Assembly (NCBI GenBank): GCA_002696345.1
Contig: NZRT01000025.1
Span: forward strand, 1-32,874
DNA length: 32,874 nucleotides
Direction of reading: 5' to 3'
Source of the DNA: Myxococcales bacterium
GTDB taxonomy: Bacteria; Myxococcota; UBA4151
A model generated the notes under the pieces. That model saw only the letters and a list, made by a program, of their open reading frames with translations, made no database searches and was not told the origin of the DNA. Numbering within the stretch: position 1 is the stretch's first letter; each line of letters opens with the position of its first letter. The position numbers and the translations under genes were made by a program. Of this stretch, positions 24,047 to 32,874 are shown one piece after another.

Positions 24047-25045
24047 TCAAGGAGTCTTTAAGAGCGCAGCGCCCCAAGTTAAGCCAGCCCCAAACGCTAC
24101 CAGCAAAGTGTAGTCGCCTGATGCCATGCGTCCTGAACGGATAGCCTCGTCGAGGGCAATCGGAATAGATGCGGCTGAAGTGTTTCCGTATTTTTCTAGG
24201 TTTAGGTAAAAGCGTTCCATGGGCACATTCAATCGCGAGGAAAGCAATTCTATGATTCTAAGATTCGCCTGATGCGGTATTAGGCAGGAGAGTTGGTCCG
24301 GTTCGAGCCCGTTTTGTTCAAGAATTTCTTGAGCCGCCTGTTCCATCACCTTGACAGCGAGCTTAAAAACCTCGCGTCCTCTCATTTTGAGGAAGTGAAG
24401 ACGATCGTTTAGCGAGTCGGCCGTCGCTGGATTAGCGCTGCCACCGCCGGGCATGTAAAGCACGTCTCCTTGGGCTCCGTCAGATCCCAATGTGAAATCC
24501 AGCAGCCCAACACCTGGAGTCTCTAAAGGACCCAAAATGGCAGCCCCCGCGCCATCTCCGAACAATACGCAGGTTGTCCTGTCTTCCCAATCGAGGATGC
24601 TAGAGAGTTTCTCCGTCCCAATAATCAGGGCATGTTGGTAGCGTCCTGATCGAATCATGGACGCAGCGACTTCCATAATGTAGACGAATCCAGAGCACGC
24701 GGCTTCGATATCCATGCATACAGCGTTGGTAATGCCTAACTTGGTTTGAACAAGGCAAGCGGTCGAAGGAAACGGCATGTCCGGGGTAATCGTAGCAACG
24801 ATCACGAGATCGATATCGGAAGCTTCCAGTTTAGCTGCCTCAAGGGCTCGCTGGGCTGCAGAGGCGCCCATGTCGGACGCGGTTTCCTTCTCGGATGCAA
24901 TTCTACGTTCTTTGATTCCCGTGCGCGTGAAAATCCACTCGTCGGAGGTATCGACGGTTGAGGCCAAGTCGTTGTTCGTTTTGATATTAGCCGGCGTGTA
25001 GGAGCCGGTTCCTTTTATGACTACCGATCTTGGCGTATCGTTCAT
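24047..25045 (-). CDS. fabH: 3-oxoacyl-ACP synthase III
   Basis: The enzyme starts fatty-acid synthesis by condensing acetyl-CoA with malonyl-ACP. The Cys-His-Asn triad is visible: Cys117 in EAACSGF, His258 in IPHQAN and Asn288 in YGNTSAAS; GDGAGAAI is the usual CoA/ACP-pocket loop. The length is about 333 residues from ATG 25045, matching the family. The open frame extends to a TTG at 25090 that has an AAGGA ribosome site 4 bases upstream, so a 15-residue N-terminal extension is possible. It follows plsX at close range, as in many bacteria (plsX-fabH). Confidence 0.96.
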   Translation of the reverse strand: MNDTPRSVVIKGTGSYTPANIKTNNDLASTVDTSDEWIFTRTGIKERRIASEKETASDMGASAAQRALEAAKLEASDIDLVIVATITPDMPFPSTACLVQTKLGITNAVCMDIEAACSGFVYIMEVAASMIRSGRYQHALIIGTEKLSSILDWEDRTTCVLFGDGAGAAILGPLETPGVGLLDFTLGSDGAQGDVLYMPGGGSANPATADSLNDRLHFLKMRGREVFKLAVKVMEQAAQEILEQNGLEPDQLSCLIPHQANLRIIELLSSRLNVPMERFYLNLEKYGNTSAASIPIALDEAIRSGRMASGDYTLLVAFGAGLTWGAALLKTP

Positions 25046-25097
25046 GCGTTGAGACTGAATGGCGAGAGATAGCCTGGTGGCAACTCGCAAATAATCC

Positions 25098-26156
25098 TTA
25101 GCTTTGGTTTGAAGGAGGCGAGATGATGCGATTTGCCTGAGCGATGTAAGAAGTGATCTGCGTATTCAAGTCCTTGCTGATGATCTCGTTCGCGATGCGT
25201 ATGGCGCTTTTGACTGCTTCGCGATTACTCGATCCATGGGCTTTCAATATGTTACCTTTGATCCCAAGCAATGGGGCGCCACCGTATCGTTCCGGATTCA
25301 GCTGCGTTCTAATCGCGTCGTACGCCCCTTTCGAAAAGAGGTATCCCAGTTGTCGAACGGGATTCTTCTTAATCTCTCCTCCTAGAAAGTCTTTGAAGAG
25401 GCACTTGAAGAGGGATTCGGCTGTTTTGAGAATCACATTCCCTGTAAATCCATCGCACACAACGACATCCACGACGTTTTCAAATAACTGAAAACCTTCG
25501 ATGGGGCCGTGGTAGTTGATGATTCCCGGGATGCTTTTCAGAAGATCGTTGGCCGCATTCGTGGTTTCATTGCCTTTCCCCTCCTCAGTTCCGATGGTCA
25601 TTAATCCGACGCGAGGGTTCTCGGTGCCGAGGACATGCTGGCAGTACGCGCTTCCCAGTACGGCGTTGTGTACGAGATGCTCGGGTTTTGCCGATGGGTT
25701 GGCACCAGCATCGATCAGTACGAAATGGCCTTCCTGTCGTGGCATTACGGTAGCGAGGGCCGGACGCTCGATTCCTTCCATGGTTCGCAGCCTTATCGTT
25801 CCGCTCGCCATCAACGTCCCCGTATTCCCGCAACTTACCACGACAGAGGCCTTGCCTTCTTTCACGAGCTCAATTGCCCGAGCCATGCTCGAATCCTTCT
25901 TTTGCTTCATCGCCTGGAGAGGCTTGTCCTCCATGTCGACGATTTGCGAAGCGTGTTGAATCGAGAGCTTCGGGTGATCTTGAAGTCCAGCGTTTTTAAC
26001 GCATGGAACGAGAGCGTCTTCTTGGCCGACCAAGATAATTGGGGCTATGCTCGGGTAGCCTTTCAGGGCTAATGCCACTGCGGCCACCATTTCGCTAGGA
26101 CCTTTGTCCGAACCCATCGCGTCTACGGCGATGCAGGCATTGCCCCGATCATGCAT
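25098..26156 (-). CDS. plsX: Phosphate acyltransferase PlsX
   Basis: The 352-residue protein makes acyl-phosphate from acyl-ACP, the first step of phospholipid synthesis in the PlsX/PlsY route. Signatures seen are IAVDAMGSDKGP (residues 8-19), SCGNTGTLMASG, VLIDAGANPSAKPEHL, GTEEGKGNE and VVCDGFTGNV, and the C-terminal APLLGIKGN loop. The full length is normal. Gene order on the minus strand is rpmF-plsX-fabH, the widespread fatty-acid/phospholipid arrangement. Confidence 0.97.
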   Translation of the reverse strand: MHDRGNACIAVDAMGSDKGPSEMVAAVALALKGYPSIAPIILVGQEDALVPCVKNAGLQDHPKLSIQHASQIVDMEDKPLQAMKQKKDSSMARAIELVKEGKASVVVSCGNTGTLMASGTIRLRTMEGIERPALATVMPRQEGHFVLIDAGANPSAKPEHLVHNAVLGSAYCQHVLGTENPRVGLMTIGTEEGKGNETTNAANDLLKSIPGIINYHGPIEGFQLFENVVDVVVCDGFTGNVILKTAESLFKCLFKDFLGGEIKKNPVRQLGYLFSKGAYDAIRTQLNPERYGGAPLLGIKGNILKAHGSSNREAVKSAIRIANEIISKDLNTQITSYIAQANRIISPPSNQS

Positions 26157-26215
26157 TACGCTAGAATAAACGGGGAAAGTTTGATGTCAAATGCGACAGG
26201 TTGCTCTTGTATTTG

Positions 26216-26395
26216 CTAGAGCGAAGCATCGATCACTTGACGACCGCGATACATTCCGTTGTTTGGATTTACGCGGTGAGGCCGAAACGAAGTGCCATCC
26301 ATCGGATCCTTGGCGAGTTGAGACTCCTCGAAGCGGTTAGCCCCGCGACGGAGCCGGCTGCGGCGTTTGGATTGCTTGCGTTTTGGATTGGCCAT
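26216..26395 (-). CDS. rpmF: 50S ribosomal protein L32
   Basis: The 59-residue basic protein begins MANPKRKQSKRRSRLRRG and closes RVNPNNGMYRGRQVIDASL, the L32 pattern (start PKRK-x-S-K-x-R-R-R, end Y-x-G-R-Q-V-I). None of the four zinc-binding Cys of C+ L32 is present, so this is the zinc-free form. It lies 59 bases before plsX on the same strand, as in many genomes. It is short and easily missed. The DUF177 (YceD) gene that often precedes rpmF is absent here. Confidence 0.95.
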   Translation of the reverse strand: MANPKRKQSKRRSRLRRGANRFEESQLAKDPMDGTSFRPHRVNPNNGMYRGRQVIDASL

Positions 26396-26442
26396 TTCTG
26401 CTAAATTCCGTGCTGAGTTTTAGGCGTGATTCGATAAAAGGA

Positions 26443-26529
26443 GCGGTTGATAACCGCGGCTTTCTAACCCGTCAAGTTAATGTTTAACGAATTGGGAGCA
26501 ATCGCGGTTATTGTCCAGTAGCCGCTTTT
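26443..26529 (+). promoter_or_regulatory. Mutually exclusive stems upstream of trpD (possible attenuator or operator)
   Basis: Four segments pair alternatively. GCGGTT (26443-26448) pairs with AACCGC (26452-26457). TAACCGCG (26451-26458) pairs perfectly with CGCGGTTA (26503-26510). GCGGTTA (26504-26510) pairs with TAGCCGC (26519-26525), which is followed by TTTT. This 1:2, 2:3, 3:4 order is that of a transcription attenuator in the trpD leader. No Trp-rich leader peptide is seen, and the T-run is short, so a palindromic operator (GCGGTTGATAACCGC) shared with divergent rpmF is an equal option. Confidence 0.35.
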
Positions 26530-26606
26530 AAGGTCTAGATTCGTGTATCGAGCGCCTTTTATTTAGAATTGTTTTTGCCAGAGCGCCTGCTTAATCCTTT
26601 CAAGCC

Positions 26607-27650
26607 ATGGAACTCGAGGATTGTATCGCCAAAGTGGCCCAAGGCGTGGACCTTACGGAACAACAGTCGGTTGATGTCGCGGATCTGCTGGCTTCGGCCG
26701 ATGTGGAAGCTGGGTTAAAAGCAGATTTTCTGACGCGACTCGCGATAAAAGGGGAGTCTTCGCAAGAAGTCGCTGGATTGGCCAAACGATATCGCCAGCT
26801 GGCCCGAGATCCAGAGTTATCGGAGTGGAGTGATTCCGCCATCGATGTCTGTGGCACGGGAGGAGATAAGCAGCATACGTTTAATATCAGCACGACTGTC
26901 ACCTTTGTCGTGGCGGCTGCCGGTATACCCGTCTTAAAACACGGGAACCGGTCGATTACTTCGCAATGCGGTAGTTCCAATTTGCTGGAAGCCATCGGGA
27001 TTGACATAACTGCGGATAATGGGCTGTTGAAGCGATCCATGCGGGAGTTGGGATTCTGTTTCATGTTCGCTCCAGCCTTTCATCCGGCGTTCAAGGAAAT
27101 CGTTCCCGTGAGACAGGCTCTTGCGAAAAAGGGTCAACGAACGGTATTCAACATTTTGGGTCCCTTGATAAATCCCGCCAAACCAGCTCATCAGCTATTG
27201 GGTGTATTTAGCGAATCGGTTATGGAACTCATGGCAGAAGCAGAGCAGTCTTTGGGGCTGAAAGCTGGATTGATCGCCCATTGTGACATGGGGCCTGAAG
27301 GCGGGATGGATGAGTTCAGTGTTGCCGGGAGTAATTTGGCTCGCGGATTTGGATCTCTAAACGGCCTATACGAGAGGTGGAGTCCCGAACAGATGGGGGT
27401 TAAAAGGGGAATGCTATCGGATTTAAAGGGAGGAGACGTCGCGGAAAACATCGGGATCCTCGACCGTTTGCTAGATGGCGCAGCGCCCAAGGCCTTGGAA
27501 GATTCAGTTGCTATCAACGCAGCGGCAGCGTTTTATATCGTCGGTCGCCATGAGAGTATTCGGGAAGGTGTAGCCGAAGCGAGAGAGTTGCTTTTGGGAG
27601 GATCCGTTCGGCAAAAAATCGATCAGGCCAAGGAATTCTACAGATCATAA
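26607..27650 (+). CDS. trpD: Anthranilate phosphoribosyltransferase
   Basis: The 347-residue enzyme joins anthranilate to PRPP in tryptophan synthesis. Clear TrpD motifs are DVCGTGGD (PRPP/pyrophosphate loop), the KHGNRSITSQCGSSNLLE anthranilate segment, and NILGPLINPA. The length is normal. No other trp gene is in the window, so the gene is detached from a trp operon. Its stop TAA overlaps the glmM start by one base (TAATG), so the two are translationally linked. The leader upstream shows alternative stems, described separately. Confidence 0.96.
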   Translation: MELEDCIAKVAQGVDLTEQQSVDVADLLASADVEAGLKADFLTRLAIKGESSQEVAGLAKRYRQLARDPELSEWSDSAIDVCGTGGDKQHTFNISTTVTFVVAAAGIPVLKHGNRSITSQCGSSNLLEAIGIDITADNGLLKRSMRELGFCFMFAPAFHPAFKEIVPVRQALAKKGQRTVFNILGPLINPAKPAHQLLGVFSESVMELMAEAEQSLGLKAGLIAHCDMGPEGGMDEFSVAGSNLARGFGSLNGLYERWSPEQMGVKRGMLSDLKGGDVAENIGILDRLLDGAAPKALEDSVAINAAAAFYIVGRHESIREGVAEARELLLGGSVRQKIDQAKEFYRS

Positions 27651-28999
27651 TGGCTCTTAAGCATTTTGGGACGGACGGCATACGGGGTGAGTATGGAAGT
27701 CCACAATTGAATGACGGGATCGCTTATCGCTCGGGATTAGCGATGGCTCGATTATTGGCGCGTCAAGAGGACTCGCCCAAAGCTCCGACACTATTGGTTG
27801 GGCGGGATACGCGGGCATCAGGCTTGGCCCTCTTATCCGCTTTGGCGGCAGGGTTTGAAGCGGGAGGCGGGAGAATTGAATCACTAGGAATTGTTCCGAC
27901 TCCTGCTGTAGCGAAACTGGTCGCTACCTTTGAAATGGATGCCGGTTGCGCGATCACCGCTTCGCACAACACGAGCAAGGACAATGGCTTGAAGTTTTTT
28001 CAAAAAGGCGGGACGAAGCCTACGGAGACATTCGAGAGGCATCTCGATGAGGAGCTCGACGCTTTAGATGCTCCAGGAGAATTGGAGTTTGGTGAAATCC
28101 AGGATGCTGATTGCGGCCGAGCGGCCGAGTATTCATCAGCGATCTTGGATGCCTTTCCTCAGAACATGCTTACTGGAAAGCGAATTGCTCTGGATTGCGC
28201 GAATGGCGCTATGAGTTCTGTGGCTCCTGGAGTTTTTGAACGACTCGGAGCTTCGGTCGAGGTGTTGGGGAACAACCCGAATGGAGATAACATTAACGAT
28301 GGCGTAGGCAGTGAATGCCCTCAGGCAATGTCGACGCTGGTTTCTTCAGGGGGCTTTGACATGGGATTCGCTTTTGATGGGGATGGAGATCGTGTAATTG
28401 TATTTGATCAGGACGGAACGAAATTAGCGGGTGAAGCAACGTTGGGAATTCTGGCAATTGAAGCGGATGCGCGCGGGCAGTTGAAGGACAGTGTTCTGGT
28501 AACGACCAACCAGAGCAATCTAGGCTTGGATTTGGCTTTGGCTGAGAGAAAGATAGAAACACGGAGAGTCGATATAGGAGACAAATTCGTGTCGCGATTG
28601 ATGATAAAGGATGGCTATGGCCTTGGAGGAGAGGAATCGGGGCATATTGTTATTGGAGAGTTCTCCAAAACGGGCGATGGCTTATACGCGGCCCTTAAGA
28701 TTGCTGGGCTTGTATGCGAGTCTGATGAAAGTCTAAAAGAATTGGCGTCATTCTATATGTCGTTTCCTATCGAGAAGCGGTCCATACCGGTGAACTCAAA
28801 GCCTCCAATCGGATCCTGTCCCCATCTAAGCGATACGATATCCCGACTCGGGAGAGAATTGGGTGATGATTGCAGGTTGCTAGTCCGGTATTCAGGCACG
28901 GAGCCAAAATTGAGGCTGCTCGTGGAAGCCAAGCAAGCAAGCATGGCGGCATCAGCTATTCGCGATCTTGAGCAAGCGGTGGAAAAGGATCTCGCCTAG
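27650..28999 (+). CDS. glmM: Phosphoglucosamine mutase
   Basis: The 449-residue protein converts glucosamine-6-phosphate to glucosamine-1-phosphate on the way to UDP-GlcNAc for peptidoglycan and LPS. It begins HFGTDGIRG, has the phosphoserine active site TASHN at Ser105, the Mg-binding FDGDGDRV, the GEESGHIV sugar-binding loop and the C-terminal phosphate-binding RYSGTEPKLRLLVE. The length matches GlmM. Linkage by one-base overlap to trpD is unusual in function but common in form. The next gene begins three to nine bases after its stop. Confidence 0.96.
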   Translation: MALKHFGTDGIRGEYGSPQLNDGIAYRSGLAMARLLARQEDSPKAPTLLVGRDTRASGLALLSALAAGFEAGGGRIESLGIVPTPAVAKLVATFEMDAGCAITASHNTSKDNGLKFFQKGGTKPTETFERHLDEELDALDAPGELEFGEIQDADCGRAAEYSSAILDAFPQNMLTGKRIALDCANGAMSSVAPGVFERLGASVEVLGNNPNGDNINDGVGSECPQAMSTLVSSGGFDMGFAFDGDGDRVIVFDQDGTKLAGEATLGILAIEADARGQLKDSVLVTTNQSNLGLDLALAERKIETRRVDIGDKFVSRLMIKDGYGLGGEESGHIVIGEFSKTGDGLYAALKIAGLVCESDESLKELASFYMSFPIEKRSIPVNSKPPIGSCPHLSDTISRLGRELGDDCRLLVRYSGTEPKLRLLVEAKQASMAASAIRDLEQAVEKDLA

Positions 29000-29007
29000 T
29001 ATTGTCT

Positions 29008-30405
29008 ATGCCCGAAGTGCCAGAACACGATTTACCTGAGAGGGATCGCAAGAAGTTGGAGAACGCGAAACTCGCGATAACTCGTGGAAATTCTGAATAC
29101 ACGGTAGAGATTTGCAGTGAATTGCTAGGAGGGCAACCGGGATGCTTGGAAGTTAGAAAACTTCTCCGCAGAGCTCAAAGGCGGATCAATGCGGAGAGAA
29201 AGAAGGGAATCGGCCGGTTATTGGGACGCTTGGCGAACTATAGCGTTTTACTGCCGGGTTACGTGGTTCTGAAGCGGCAACCCGCGAAGGCTATGGCGAT
29301 TGGGGAGATGGCCCTGTCACGCGATGTCTATAATATCAAGGCGCTGTCACTAGTCGCCAGAGGAGCGAACTTGCTAGAGTTAAACGAAACGGAAGCCTTT
29401 TGCCTAGAGTCGGTTTGCGACCGGTACCCAGAGAATTTTGCCAAGCTCGAGCGCTATTGCGAATCATTAATAAAAGCGGGCTCTACTGAAAAGGCGTTGA
29501 AAGTTGCGGAGAAGCTAAACGAGCTTAAACCGGGGAGTGGACAGGTTCAGGAGATTGTCAAATCCGCTTCCGTAGCCCACTCCATTAACAAAGGAAAGTG
29601 GGCGGATAGCGAAGAGGATTTTCGTTCGAAGCTTAAAGACAAAGAAGAGTCGGATTCTCTAGAGCGGGCTAATCGAGTCGTAGTGGATGACGGGAATAGT
29701 GAGCTGCGCTCGCGCGACTTGATAGAATCGATACACCGGGATCCGCAAAACGTGGACAACTACAAATTGCTGGTGCGAATCTATCTGAGGCAGGAGAAAT
29801 ACGATGATGCCCTCGCCTGGCTAGAGAAGGCCTTCGCGTTGCCTGATGCTGAGAATGACGCGCCTCTGCGCCAACTAAGAAGCGAATTGAGAGTGAATCG
29901 AGTGGAGCGAGAACTATTCGAACTGAAGCGATCATCGAATAGCGGGGACACCACAGATGAACGTATTATGAAATTAGAGACAGAATTGCTTGCGCTTAAA
30001 TTGGAAGAAAGTCGCAAGTTGGTAGAGCAATTCCCCAACGACTACAGCCAGCGATTCAAGTACGGAAGTTATCTGCTTGAGAGTGGGGATGTAGATTCAG
30101 GTATCCAGCAATTTCAGATTTCCCAGCGAAGCCCTAGCTTGAGGCTCAAGTCGCTTGTGCTCCTAGGGCGCTGCTTTATGGCGAAAACGCTATACGATCT
30201 TGCTTTGGAACAGCTGCAGCAAGCAGTGGAGGGAATCAGTGTAATGGATGATTTCAAAAAGGAAGTTCTCTATTTGCTTGCGGAGTGCTACGAGAAACTG
30301 GAGAGGCCAGAAGAGGCTATCGAGCAATACAAGACTATATACTCCAACGATATCGGGTACAGGGACGTGGCTGATAAGATTGATCGATTCTATCGCGGCC
30401 CGTAA
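29008..30405 (+). CDS. Cytoplasmic TPR/helical-repeat protein, unknown function
   Basis: From ATG 29008 the product is 465 residues, charged, with no signal peptide (the frame can also start at a TTG at 29002). TPR-like repeats appear in at least three regions: LARKL-like helices around residues 130-180 (AFCLESVCDRYPENFAKLERYC, split by helix), DNYKLLVRIYLRQEKYDDAL (about 250) and VLYLLAECYEKLERPEEAIE near the C-terminus. A hydrophobic patch at about residues 72-90 (LGRLANYSVLLPGYVVLKR) might touch the membrane but is too short and basic for a clear helix. It shares the operon with trpD and glmM. I recognise only the repeat class. Confidence 0.75.
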   Translation: MPEVPEHDLPERDRKKLENAKLAITRGNSEYTVEICSELLGGQPGCLEVRKLLRRAQRRINAERKKGIGRLLGRLANYSVLLPGYVVLKRQPAKAMAIGEMALSRDVYNIKALSLVARGANLLELNETEAFCLESVCDRYPENFAKLERYCESLIKAGSTEKALKVAEKLNELKPGSGQVQEIVKSASVAHSINKGKWADSEEDFRSKLKDKEESDSLERANRVVVDDGNSELRSRDLIESIHRDPQNVDNYKLLVRIYLRQEKYDDALAWLEKAFALPDAENDAPLRQLRSELRVNRVERELFELKRSSNSGDTTDERIMKLETELLALKLEESRKLVEQFPNDYSQRFKYGSYLLESGDVDSGIQQFQISQRSPSLRLKSLVLLGRCFMAKTLYDLALEQLQQAVEGISVMDDFKKEVLYLLAECYEKLERPEEAIEQYKTIYSNDIGYRDVADKIDRFYRGP

Positions 30406-30420
30406 TTCTCGAATACCGGT

Positions 30421-31023
30421 CTAATCGTTGGAGCTCTTCTCGGGTCCGGGCTCGCTATCGGCGGGCGGACTGTGGGAATTGTCGATCAAAGCAAGCTCGC
30501 TCGGATCGATGGCTCCCATGTAGTATTTCAGTTCCGCAATAGACTCGCGTATATCGTCCAGGGCTCGATGCGAATTGGCCTTCTTGAATTCTCTTCCAAG
30601 CATTTCCCGAAAAACGATTTTAAAACTGGATACGTCGAGCATCCGGTAGTGCAGACGTTCGGCAAATTGGGGAAGGTACTTGTCGATGAATTTACGGTCT
30701 TGGGCTATCGAGTTGCCGCAGATAACGACCGGATTCTTCTTCTTGAAATGCTTGGTGACGATTTCGCCAAGCGTTCGATCCAAGTCTTCTTCGCTGATGC
30801 CTTCAGGAACTCGTTTCAACAAGCCGCTTTCGCCGTGATGGTGTTTGCACCAATCGTTCATCGACTCCAGTACTTCCGATGGCTGGAAAACAGCGGTCTC
30901 CCACTCGTAGACCGGTTCCAAATACTTGTCGGTGATGATGACTCCCGCTTCCAGGATGCGGTCGACTTCTGGGTCTAGGCCCGTCATTTCCAGGTCGATC
31001 CAGCAGAATCTTCGTTTAGACAT
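30421..31023 (-). CDS. orn: Oligoribonuclease
   Basis: The 200-residue DEDDh 3'-5' exonuclease degrades di- to short oligoribonucleotides left by RNA decay. The motifs are Exo I CWIDLEMTGLD (Asp10, Glu12), Exo II CGNSIAQDRKFID and Exo III HRALDDIRESI. The conserved YRMLDVSSFK region lies between. The C-terminal tail (from about residue 180, rich in Ser, Pro and acidic residues) extends beyond the usual length of about 180. It converges on the TPR gene with 15 bases between stops and no visible terminator, and is divergent from kdsA. Confidence 0.94.
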   Translation of the reverse strand: MSKRRFCWIDLEMTGLDPEVDRILEAGVIITDKYLEPVYEWETAVFQPSEVLESMNDWCKHHHGESGLLKRVPEGISEEDLDRTLGEIVTKHFKKKNPVVICGNSIAQDRKFIDKYLPQFAERLHYRMLDVSSFKIVFREMLGREFKKANSHRALDDIRESIAELKYYMGAIDPSELALIDNSHSPPADSEPGPEKSSND

Positions 31024-31105
31024 ATCGATGGTTCGCTAATTTTCGTGAATTGCAGTTCTAGGAGCCAGAAGGCAGCTTTCGGATTGGGTGGCTAATTGAG
31101 AGTGA

Positions 31106-32032
<927 letters not shown>

Positions 32033-32211
32033 GTTAAGGAGGATTTATTCAGATTCAGGTCCGGGCTGGAAGCGCTAGGGTCTTACGCCTAAGGGGGTAG
32101 TAATCGTGTTTGGAGACCGGGTTTTTCGCGGTATTCGATAAATTTCAAGAAACCCGACTTGGGTTGGAGTCGTTAATTACAGGTAGCTTTTCATCTCGAA
32201 GAGGTCTTGTA

Positions 32212-32874
32212 ATGCCAGCTATCTTGGGACATTCCTATGCATCGAATATGAATCCTCGCCATATTAAGCGCCCGCCCGCCTCGCTTGTATTTTTCGTTTC
32301 GGCCTTTGCCACAACGGTCACGGCAGGCGAAATCAAAGTATCGGCTGAAGACAGATCATGGCAAGAGGCTGCCGATCAAATAGACGCCTTCATCTCCGAC
32401 GATCTGGAAAAAGTTGGCAAAGTGCGAAACCCGCCGGTTACGGATGAAGTGTTCGCCAGAAGAATCTACCTCGACATAGCAGGTCGTATTCCAACCTACG
32501 GAGAGCTTCAGGAGTACCTTCAATCGAAATCCTCAAGCAAGCGATCGGAGCTGATTGACGAATTGGTCGATTCCGAAGGGTATGTAAGTTCTTACTACAA
32601 TTTTTGGGCCGATATCCTCCGGGTAAAATCGCGAGGCCGACGATCGATTATGCTTTCCTATCAGGACTGGATCAAGGACAGCCTGCGTGAAAACAAGCCC
32701 TACGATGAATTTGTCAAGGAACTGATTACCGCGGATGGGTATGTTTGGGATGATCCGGCGGTAGGCTACTATCTGAGGGATGCCGGAATGCCTTTGGATA
32801 ACATGTCCAATACCGCTCAGATATTTTTAGGGACGCGAATGCAATGCGCCCAGTGCCACGACCACCCTTTCGAC
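32212..32874 (+). CDS. DUF1549-domain secreted protein, N-terminal part (cut by window edge)
   Basis: The frame runs from ATG 32212 to the window end, 221 residues. A basic, hydrophobic start (or M13 at 32248, MNPRHIKRPPASLVFFVSAFATTVTA) is a likely signal peptide. The domain then begins QIDAFISDDLEKVGK, continues with FARRIYLDIAGRIPTYGELQEY and ELIDELVDSEGYVSSYYNFWADILR, and reaches FLGTRMQCAQCHDHPFD, the CxxCH-like motif typical of DUF1549 proteins. These are large exported proteins (often with DUF1553 and cytochrome-like modules) numerous in Planctomycetes and Verrucomicrobia, of unproven function. A GAAGAGG stretch precedes the ATG. Confidence 0.88.
   Translation, partial: MPAILGHSYASNMNPRHIKRPPASLVFFVSAFATTVTAGEIKVSAEDRSWQEAADQIDAFISDDLEKVGKVRNPPVTDEVFARRIYLDIAGRIPTYGELQEYLQSKSSSKRSELIDELVDSEGYVSSYYNFWADILRVKSRGRRSIMLSYQDWIKDSLRENKPYDEFVKELITADGYVWDDPAVGYYLRDAGMPLDNMSNTAQIFLGTRMQCAQCHDHPFD

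Noticed and set aside
25516-25959. Long plus-strand frames opposite plsX (also opposite fabH, hpt and kdsA)
   Set aside because: Mirror frames of strongly conserved genes in GC-balanced sequence; no ribosome sites or family motifs.
26480-26521. 13-codon frame in the trpD leader as a tryptophan leader peptide
   Set aside because: No Trp codons and no ribosome site; it falls between pairing segments rather than over the first.

Overview
The window looks like a chromosomal segment from a Gram-negative, LPS-bearing member of the Verrucomicrobiota, probably Opitutae-like. This is inferred from the partial DUF1549-type protein with a CAQCH motif at the right edge, from lptE/bamD-like, kdsA, glmM and plsX-fabH genes, and from a large TonB receptor gene with a CAA-rich leader. 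No rRNA or phylogenetic marker with stronger resolution is present, so the assignment is an inference.

Layout. (1) 1-2617, left flank: the 5' part of an MFS transporter, a 38-residue membrane peptide, an RluA-type pseudouridine synthase, a ribosome hibernation factor (hpf) and tRNA-Arg(ACG). (2) 2577-5475, a decayed integrative element at the tRNA 3' end. It holds a broken tyrosine-integrase N-terminus, an ABM-type monooxygenase gene, two terminator-like hairpins, an IS3-family relic with recognisable terminal repeats, and orphan gene fragments. It ends in an imperfect 66-base copy of the tRNA 3' half plus flank. (3) 5496-18741, a metabolic gene set: RidA-like protein, creatininase-family hydrolase, exported amidohydrolase, DUF2165 membrane protein, CodA-like deaminase and a THI5/NMT1-type binding protein. 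A divergent operon carries a PCMH-type FAD oxidase, ABC ATPase, permease and a second binding lipoprotein, followed by a TonB-dependent receptor and a strong terminator. (4) 18742-19188, a wreck zone with a type III pantothenate kinase fragment and a third, 23-base degenerate copy of the tRNA 3' end. (5) 19189-32874, housekeeping genes: ppk2, a methyltransferase, hpt, rpe, an lptE-like gene, a bamD-like gene, fabH, plsX and rpmF (mainly minus strand); then trpD, glmM and a TPR protein (plus), orn (minus), kdsA (plus) and the start of a DUF1549 protein.

How the genes may work together. The part most likely to be undescribed is 5.5-18.7 kb. The gene types fit uptake and hydrolytic or oxidative breakdown of a small nitrogenous, perhaps heterocyclic, compound. 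The TonB receptor would act at the outer membrane, the signal-peptide amidohydrolase in the periplasm, and two THI5-like binding proteins would feed one permease/ATPase. The CodA-like, creatininase-like, RidA-like and FAD-oxidase enzymes would act in the cytoplasm. The substrate cannot be read from the sequence. The three tRNA-derived repeats suggest this set arrived by integration at the tRNA-Arg gene, in one or two steps, and that the integration machinery has since decayed.
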